Part shown: in pieces, positions 57,875 through 64,000 of the stretch
How positions within the stretch are numbered: position 1 is the stretch's first letter
Layout: the number at the start of each line of letters is the position of its first letter
From: Thuidium tamariscinum
Lineage: Eukaryota > Streptophyta > Bryopsida > Hypnales > Thuidiaceae
Assembly (NCBI GenBank): GCA_947034885.2
Contig: OX344751.2
Location: forward strand, 46,529,082 to 46,593,081
Direction: 5' to 3'
DNA: 64,000 nt
Notes under the pieces: model-generated
What the model saw: the letters and a program-made list of their open reading frames with translations, nothing else
Databases searched by the model: none
What the model was told of the DNA's origin: nothing
Translations under genes and position numbers: made by a program

Positions 57875-58626
57875 GGGTAATTGCACAAACTTCTATCAAT
57901 TTTGTTGCATTTTTACAATAGTCTTGCCTTTTGGGGGGAGTACTTTAAAATTAGAAAAATAATTCAAATTTTATGAAAAATATAGCTAATGTATACACCT
58001 ATAGAGTGAAGGTAACTACCAAAAGAAATTAATAGAAAAATTCTCAAGTAGAAGAACTAAAAAAGTGTCAAATCTCAAAAAAATAGATATTTTGATGTTT
58101 TAGTTAATAAAAAATAGGGGAAAAATATTTAAAACAAAAATCAAAATAGTTCATTTGCAAGAACTTTATTGTAATGGTCATCCACCAAAAAAAACACCAA
58201 ATTGTTTTTTACATTTTTTTCAAAATGCAAGTAGAAGGAGGCTCTCTTTGTGGACTTCTACACAACATATAATTACTTATTTCTAAAACCCCTTCATAGA
58301 GTGTCTACAAGTCTACTAGAAGGAATAGAAGACCATCTCTTTGAAATTTCAACTTTAAATTTATTAATTTGGGTACTCAATAATACTAAACCCCCCAAAA
58401 TTGGCAAGTGTGACATATAATTGGGGGCTATTCTTGGATAGTAAAACATTTTTTTTAAATTTCAAAAAATTAGGTACGGTGTATATTAGTCACGAGTATA
58501 TTAGTCATGAGTGTCTAGCTATAACTTTTAAGTCATTTGGGGATAAAACCTACAAGTAATGGCCAAAAAACTAATCAACTACAAGCATGTGACAAAAAAT
58601 AGTACAAGTGTTTCATGCAATTGCTT
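57875..58626 (-). mobile_element. 4-bp-TSD MITE, subfamily III (copy K), decayed
   Basis: About 752 bp, from GGGTAATTGCACAAACTTC to GTTTCATGCAATTGCTT. It is in reverse orientation relative to copies G-J: the ggggggagtactttaaaattag segment comes first. Termini are mutated and no target duplication remains, so it is older than the others. Confidence 0.65.
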
Positions 58627-58786
58627 ATTGAATCAGCTCTATTTTGTACTTGCTTTGCATACCTATACATATGCTCATTGCTCACCATGTATTAAGTTGA
58701 CGGTCAATTTTTGGAAATAGAATCTAGTCAAGAAGACTATAGAAGGGATGTGATGGTAAAAGTTGTTAGGTGTGCATCTATCATAT

Positions 58787-59515
58787 GGGTCATTGCAAGA
58801 AAGACCTATTGAAAAGCATAGCGTTTTGCACAATACTCATTTTTTTCTTTGGGATTACTATATAAATAGTAAATCAATTTTTTTTTAAGTGAAAAATATG
58901 TTTGATGTATATACCTTTAAGAAGAAGATACCCTAGGAAGGAAAAGCATAGAAAAATTCTTGAAGTAGGAGAACTAGAAAAGTGCTGAATTTTGTTGAAA
59001 ATTATAACTTTTACTATAGTTTCACATTTTAATTTGTAAAAATAGGAAAAGTAATTTTTCTTAAAACTAAAAATTGTACATTTGGAAAGACTTTATGATA
59101 AAGGTATTTCACCAAAAGAATGATCCGAAAACTATCTTGATTGTTCAAAAATGTGCGCGCAAGGGAGGCCTGTTAGCACACATGTAGAGGAAAGAGAATA
59201 ATGATTTTTTAAATTTCCTATGGTGGAAACATGCCTACTTAGTTTAGGAATAGACCTTAGAAATATCAGCTCTAAATTATTAATTTAAAGTACTCCCCAG
59301 TACTAAAAAACCCTAAACTGCAAAGTGTGACAAATTAGAGAAATTAGAATTTAAATATAAAATGATTTTTGAAAATTTCTGAAAAATAAGGTTTTTGATA
59401 ACTATCAAGTCAAACATCTTCAATAAAAATTTCAAGTTCAAAGAGTTAATGCTCATGACAACTCCGTCACTCAAAGTGTGACGCCAAATAGTACAAGTCT
59501 TTCTTGCATTCACCC
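58787..59515 (+). mobile_element. 4-bp-TSD MITE, subfamily II (copy L)
   Basis: 729 bp from GGGTCATTGCAAGAAAGACC to GTCTTTCTTGCATTCACCC. ATAT flanks both ends (58783-58786 and 59516-59519). It matches copy D at 3179-3911 in the same orientation, including the taggaatag and gtgcgcgcaagggaggcctg words. Confidence 0.85.
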
Positions 59516-59519
59516 ATAT

Positions 59520-60094
59520 GTGTAGCACAAAAGAAAGCAAATAAGGTTGCAAAGGAGGCGTTGGCATGTAGGTGGCTTGCAAAGAGCTTAAATGCAAGGG
59601 AAAAGTCATTGAACAACAAAAGAAAGAGACATAGAAGAAAACCATGAATTTTTATTTTCAATCTATACTAGGGGTAGGAGAAGGTTAGCCATTGTCACTT
59701 GTGTTTGGTAGATTGTTGCTGGAGGTTCCTAGGGTAGAACTAAATTCTTGCAAAGAATACTTGAGTGAAGATGACCAAGGCATGATACTTGCAAGTTTGA
59801 AGAATATGTTGTTATTGCAAGAAATAGTTCAAATTCCTAATTTGTCATCTGGTTCTAGTAACACAATGGTCGTCAATGCGAAGTTGTCATTGATCACAAT
59901 CTCCAAAGATTGAGAAGTAGAATATTCAAAATTCATTGAGGTTTTGATAGATTCTAAAGGCTCTACCATTTTGGTAATCACTCCAACTTTGAATCTCCTC
60001 CCTCAAAAAAGGTTGGCCCAAATCATTCTAATTTTTGTAGTTCTCAATCAAAGACTCAAATGTGGTATGACCATCATTAGAAGTTTTAGATCAT
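59520..60094 (+). other. Code-like fragment before the hAT-like pseudogene
   Basis: Immediately after copy L a Lys/Arg-rich frame reads for about 40 codons (KKANKVAKEALACRWLAK) to a stop near 59647. A second frame at 59692-59913 has no known domain. These may be N-terminal remains of the pseudogene that follows, or a separate fragment. Confidence 0.3.
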
Positions 60095-60368
60095 ATGGAT
60101 TATGAAGCTGCTATGGGCCAATTGGCCAAAGACATCATTGCTTTGGATGGAATTCTCTATGTGGCAAAGTGCAAAGTTTGTAGGACAATTGACAAGAAGT
60201 CCTATGTTATGGCACCAAGTCAAATATACTCTTCAAGTATGACGACAAACAAACCACAAAGAAGATTTGCCCCAATACAAGATCAAAGTTGGTAAACAGT
60301 ACATTGCCACACAATGTAGACACTGCGAAAAAAATTTGCTCTTAAATGTAGCCAAGGTTCTAACATCA

Positions 60369-60435
<67 letters not shown>

Positions 60436-60745
60436 TATATATATATTTGAACAAATCAATCAATGCACGAATTTGGAAGCCTTGAAGAAAAAGGTTCAAT
60501 TTGCTACTTTGTTTCAACTGCTTTCACATAGTTGTCCTATACTTGAATTTGAATTTCATCTTGCTTTGTACAAGTTGTTGGATATTCCTAATCTTCCAAC
60601 TATGCACTAGTGTGACAATTCATATTGGACCTTTCTTGGTTACATATACAAGTAGGTAGTTGAGGATACCAAAAGGCTCATTGCATCTACAAGGTATGTA
60701 GTTGTCACTATAGATGAAGTCATTGTCATTAACAACAATAATTTT
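60095..60745 (+). pseudogene. Decayed hAT-like (DUF4371-type) transposase
   Basis: The first part reads ILYVAKCKVCRTIDKKSYVM, like the Cys-x2-Cys start of the zinc-finger region of plant hAT-like proteins, then a HCEKN-like word. The second part, after an AT microsatellite, reads CDNSYWTFLGYIYK, VVEDTKRLIASTRYVVVTID and EVIVINNNNFLS. This is the pattern (DNS-W---YIYK-V---TK-LI----FVA---DEV) that I associate with DUF4371 domains. There are several stops and frame changes; it ends where a CACTA end begins at 60754. It is not functional, and too short to be the hAT enzyme of the 33187 element. Confidence 0.5.
60372..60446. repeat. (AT)n microsatellite
   Basis: About 75 bp of AT dinucleotides with one interruption at 60431-60433. 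It interrupts the hAT-like pseudogene. Isoleucine/tyrosine frames through it are artefacts. Confidence 0.95.
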
Positions 60746-60753
60746 CTTTCAAT

Positions 60754-60913
60754 CACTAGAAGAAAACCGTGTTTTTTTTATGTCTAGCCCTAACATACTC
60801 ATGTCCAGAGGTGAACATCTACATGTCTAGACAGATGTTTATATGTCAGAATGTGCATTCTAATGTCTATAGTAGATTTTTGTGTATGCTGGAGACGAAG
60901 GTGTAAAATTCTA
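60754..60913. mobile_element. Possible CACTA-type element, left end clear
   Basis: The left end CACTAGAAGAAAACCGTG matches the MITE at 22211. A candidate right end, ...AAAATTCTAGTG at 60913, shares only 8 bp of terminus, and flanks AAT and AAA differ by one base. Alternatively the element is longer and its right end was lost. Borders are uncertain. Confidence 0.35.
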
Positions 60914-62190
60914 GTGAAAAACAAGATGTGCTTCCATTGACATCGACTTTTTGCTAGCATTGGTTGAAAATAGGGTGATGTTGAAATTGATGTCTGTAGG
61001 AACGTTCATTGCCACGTCACCTTCATTGACCCATTTTGACTTTGGATAATTTTGTAAGAATTATTTTGGTTCAAAATAAAAATGCTGCCCAAGTAAAGAA
61101 AAAGGAAATGGGCAGTGACAGGAAAAATTCCGGGGAAAAAATGATAACGTGGCTGTTGACGTCACATCTGACATCAAATATTTGTGACATGGCAGACGCT
61201 ATAATCTGACGTGGCAGCATGCCACGTCACTACTTTCAGGTACTACACAAATTTCATGTTCTCTTAGACGTCGGAAGAGACTTAATTAAGTGATAGTAGA
61301 TGTCCTCTGAGACATTTATAAGTCTCATAAGGCACCTTGTAAGAGTGTGTCATGTTCATGTAGACGTTGAGTGTGACTTCAATGCGTTCCAACAGACTCT
61401 TATGAGACGATAGGATGGACCTTGTGACATTTATGGGAATTTTTGAACGTTTTAGGTAACATATTCTAGAGTTCAGAGGTGTTTAGCGTTGTACAAAAGT
61501 TAACTCCTACTGCTTGAAGTTTCATGTATTCTTCATTAAACTCAAGCAAAGTTACTATATATAAACATAAAAGACTATGTCCAAAGTTCATCCTTAACAT
61601 CCTATGCCATAACATTTTATAAAGTGGTCAAGGGACACTAATGTTCTATCTAGCATTTAGGAGTTTGGAGAAACTCTTTCATTGCAATGAGGATTGGATC
61701 AAGATGTTCATAGTTTGAAGTCTTCTATTTTCTATGACAACAATGATGTTTTTGTAGGGTTCAAACAAGTCATATGATGTACAACAAGTGAAGCGGATGA
61801 AGTAGGATAACACAAGATGTTTCAAAAGCATTGCAATAGAGAAGTAATATAATAAGAAAGCTTGTTTCTATAGAGTATTTTCAAAGGTATTTTATGTGTG
61901 GCTATTTACCTTAATTCTTGTATTTAAGATGACTGTATTTTTACATAAAAAGCTACAAAGGGCATATTTTCAATACCCTATAATTTTTGTAAATTCATTC
62001 TTGTAGGTTTTAAAATAGGGCTATGTTACATTTAAAATTGAATTTTTTTTCCTTCTACTACATATATGTACAAGATTTATACCATGAAACCAACAACAAT
62101 CAATTCAATTTAGGTGCTATTGACAAAGTGGTAGTTTTCAACTTTTAAGGGTCAATTGTTCATTGAACAAACACTTGAAAGTTTAGTTAG
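60914..62190. other. Non-coding interval with a dispersed repeat
   Basis: No gene. 61000-61450 has many gacgt and gagac words. About 61885-62190 is related to 2255-2475 (see there). Confidence 0.4.
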
Positions 62191-64000
62191 CACTACAAGG
62201 AATTGGGGTCCTAAATGACTGTCCTAAATGACTCCAAAACTGTCATTTCGGACACAAATGACTAAGAAATGACTTTGTGTCCAAAATGACTTGGGAAGTC
62301 ATTTCGGACATGTCATTCTTAATGACTGCAACCTATATATTATCACCATCCATTTGGCTTTGGATGAAAAAAAGATGAAAAGTTCAAACAAATTTTAGGA
62401 AAGGTCGGGCAGTTGCCCATTTTCAAAGGAAATTTTCCTATGTGGACGTCCACGTCAACCAATTATGTAGTCATTTTACAGTTATGTTACAATCATTTTA
62501 CAGTCATGATACAGTCAAAGTTTTGCTGACGTGGATGTCCACATCAGCCAATTATGTAGTCATTTTTCAGAGTCATGTAGAAGTCATTGTAAAGTCATTC
62601 TGTAGTCATTTAGAAGTTGTGATGGAGTTCAGATGGATTGACACATGGATAGTCATTTTGTAGTCATAGTAAGTCATTTCTAAGTCATTCTGAAGTGACC
62701 TAAATTTAGGGTTCAGATCATTCTTGAAAGATGTAGAAAGTCATGTAGGCAATGTGTATAAAGAAGACTGTCAAGACATTTGTATATGGAGTAGTCATTT
62801 TCTAGTCATACATTAGTACATTCCAAATTACACAACAATATACCATTTACCATACATTACATACAAAATTTCATACACAATACACCATATGCCATACATA
62901 ATATTTCATACATAAATTGTCATATACAATATACCATACATCATATTTGGTACATGGATTATGTGGCTTCCAAAGCCACTTAAAATGTGAGTGTAGAGAG
63001 GTAAAATGACAAGCATTTTATACTAGTGGGATGGTAGTAGGTAAGACAAACCATGTGGGATATGTAAAACGTAGGAATTGTGTTACAAATAAAAATTTCA
63101 GACCTCATTAATTCATAGTAACTTAACTTTTTTCAAAAAAATTTGAACTAATAAAAGTTGCTATATGAATCCTACTTTCATCTCCAAAAATCCGTTTTAC
63201 ATTTCAAGTTTTTGATCAAAAGTTATAGCCAAATTTACTAAAAGTTTTAGAAAAATTGGTATAGGAAGAAAAATAGGGGCACTTATAGTTGATTTTCTCT
63301 AAACAACAATGTATATGGTTGTACTAAATCTCTTGAGTTCACTTCATGCAAGGAAAGTGTGACAATGAATATATAAAATGTTTGCAATAGTATCATGAAT
63401 TATAATGCATAAGGTGCCAAAACAATAGTGAAGTAGTTGTATAATAGTCTATGACTTCTTAATAGTCATTTTGTAGTTAACAGAAGTCATTCTATAGTAG
63501 AACCAAAGTAGCAATGGAGTCATTTGCATAAGGAGAAAATGGGACTTAACATCAATCATTAGATCCATCTCAATACCTTAATGTAAGTTTAATGGGACCC
63601 TTAGTAAATCAAATGTGACTCAAGTGAAGTATCCAAAAATAGTGCAATGACCATTATGGTGCAAATTTTTAAAATTTTTTGTTGGCATAACAATATGAAT
63701 CTAAATAAATCATACAAATTCATGAATCCTAAAAAGAATAGTGTACATCAACAAAGAAAAAGACCACCGTCAATATATGAATTTAAAGAAAAAGACAAAA
63801 GAAGAATTTTATTGAAAAAAAATGTTTTAAAAAAATGAAAAAGATATATAAAGAGTAGAAAAAGTGAAAAGAACTTATTTACTCAAAAGAAATACTAAAG
63901 TGCGAATGCTATAAAACTCTAAATTGTATGTGATGTTGTGGTCGCTGTGAGCCCTCGAGATGGCACTCAGGACTCTAGGTCCATTTTTCGCGATTAAACA
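62191..64000 (+). mobile_element. Left part of a CACTA element, right end outside the window
   Basis: Starts CACTACAAGGAATTGGGG after TAG (62188-62190). The relative at 2255-2475 runs through this point without interruption. The first 600 bp are packed with AAATGACT and AGTCATTT in both orientations, like the subterminal binding sites of CACTA elements. A ~40-bp direct repeat (gtccac..caRccaattatgtagtcatttt) occurs near 62446 and 62537. No CCTTGTAGTG right end is found before 64000. The short frames here are not recognisable, so a transposase, if any, lies beyond. Confidence 0.6.

Noticed and set aside
60233-60517. Ile/Tyr-rich open frames on both strands
   Set aside because: They read through the AT microsatellite.

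Overview
This is a nuclear segment of a large, AT-rich, transposon-loaded plant genome. Two GC-rich gene islands sit in repeats: a spliced low-complexity acidic/basic protein gene (8979-10200) and a RanBPM-like SPRY/LisH/CTLH/CRA gene (53721-55124). The Ty3/gypsy polyprotein resembles, from memory, elements of bryophytes and other non-seed land plants. A liverwort, moss, hornwort or lycophyte is my best guess; the sequence alone does not fix the species. I saw no bacterial genes, CRISPR array, rRNA or tRNA.

Layout. 1-7 kb: AT-rich repeats, with members of a ~730-bp transposon family that makes 4-bp target duplications, and a 1.4-kb foldback element (4321-5715). 7-11 kb: first gene island; its upstream region carries a 302-bp Harbinger-type MITE. 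11-21.8 kb: non-coding repeats, including a TTAA-flanked piggyBac-type MITE and a 214-bp hairpin. 21.85-48.79 kb: one nested stack. A piggyBac element (TTAA both ends) has its transposase split by an LTR retrotransposon (26310-44976). That element's 5' LTR carries a 93-bp CACTA foldback and its 3' LTR is split by an 11.5-kb hAT-type element (33187-44695). The piggyBac transposase is also interrupted by a 4-bp-TSD MITE. 48.8-53 kb: more MITEs and hairpins. 53-56 kb: second gene island. 56-64 kb: repeats, a decayed hAT-like transposase and the left end of a CACTA element that runs out of the window.

The two host genes are probably independent: one likely stress-related or structural, one a predicted scaffold of the CTLH/GID ubiquitin ligase. 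Everything else is mobile DNA, and target duplications plus empty sites allow relative dating: piggyBac first, then the retrotransposon, then the hAT and the CACTA foldback in its LTRs; a 4-bp-TSD MITE later entered the hAT, and another copy of that family later received a CACTA MITE. The best candidates for something undescribed are the 4-bp-TSD family (11 near-complete copies), the giant hAT with repeated GAGGTCGCCC motifs, and the foldback element whose arms are built from ~175-bp repeats. I found no convincing novel defence or metabolic system.
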